A stretch of 36,017 nt of DNA from Desulfobacteraceae bacterium. Lineage in GTDB: Bacteria; Desulfobacterota; Desulfobacteria; Desulfobacterales; RPRI01. Under the pieces are notes generated by a model, which was not told the origin of the DNA, made no database searches, and worked only from the letters and a program-made list of their open reading frames with translations. The stretch is from positions 1 to 36,017 of the forward strand of contig RPRI01000040.1 of assembly GCA_003818505.1 (NCBI GenBank). The letters are read 5' to 3'. Made by a program: the position numbers and the translations under genes. Positions 35,965 to 36,017 of this stretch are shown one piece after another (position 1 is the stretch's first letter; each line of letters begins with the position of its first letter).

Positions 35965-36017
35965 TGTTTTACCTCCATTTTTTAATATGACTAAGAATAC
36001 AGATTGAGATATTTGAC

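Overview
The window comes from a dissimilatory sulfate reducer, most likely of the class Desulfobacteria (Desulfobacterota). The strongest evidence is the sulfite-reduction block at the right edge (dsrA-dsrB-dsrD-dsrN, minus strand). A four-haem class III-type cytochrome c converges on it and shares an intrinsic terminator with it. The DNA is moderately AT-rich and densely coding. Almost everything is core metabolism, not accessory DNA. The only mobile-element trace is a transposase N-terminus remnant of 37 codons beside a REP-like palindrome at the extreme left.

Layout. 1-354: IS remnant and hairpins. 355-4436 (minus): a radical SAM/B12-binding-like/DUF2344 fusion followed by rng (RNase G/E). 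4577-5959 (plus): asnS, ending 15 bases from a convergent thymidylate-synthase-like gene. 5975-10402 (minus): dnaN, gyrB (4-base ATGA overlap, no recF between them) and the thymidylate synthase homologue. 10628-11763 (minus): two abutting genes that look like the two halves of an RdgC-type protein. 11885-13174 (plus): an endonuclease-Q-like PHP nuclease. 13334-14974 (plus): a lytic transglycosylase with a DUF4124-like N-terminus and a patatin-like lipoprotein. 15090-26658 (minus): pyrR, moaB/mog, a 1445-residue bifunctional debranching enzyme, glucan phosphorylase, glycogen synthase and branching enzyme, packed like one operon. 26933-28523 (plus): mobA, a short moaE and moaC, with a nested stem-loop between moaE and moaC. 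28587-31118 (plus): mltA, tatA/B and tatC. 31241-31696 (plus): the cytochrome. 31737-35964 (minus): the dsr operon.

How the genes fit together. The dsr genes encode the siroheme sulfite reductase DsrAB, its small activator DsrD and a glutamine amidotransferase (DsrN) thought to amidate siroheme. The cytochrome is a likely periplasmic electron carrier. The Mo-cofactor genes (moaB, mobA, moaE, moaC) flank pyrR on both strands, and Tat would export folded cofactor-containing enzymes. The glycogen block can make, branch, phosphorolyse and debranch a storage glucan, although no ADP-glucose pyrophosphorylase gene is present here.

I did not find an unmistakably new system. The points most worth a second look are the eukaryote-like branching and debranching enzymes in one sulfate-reducer operon headed by pyrR-moaB, the methanogen-like thymidylate synthase with an odd N-terminal extension, the split RdgC pair divergent from an EndoQ-like nuclease, the nested stem-loop between moaE and moaC, and an 11-bp hairpin between dsrB and dsrD. 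All protein assignments rest on reading motifs from memory; no search was run.
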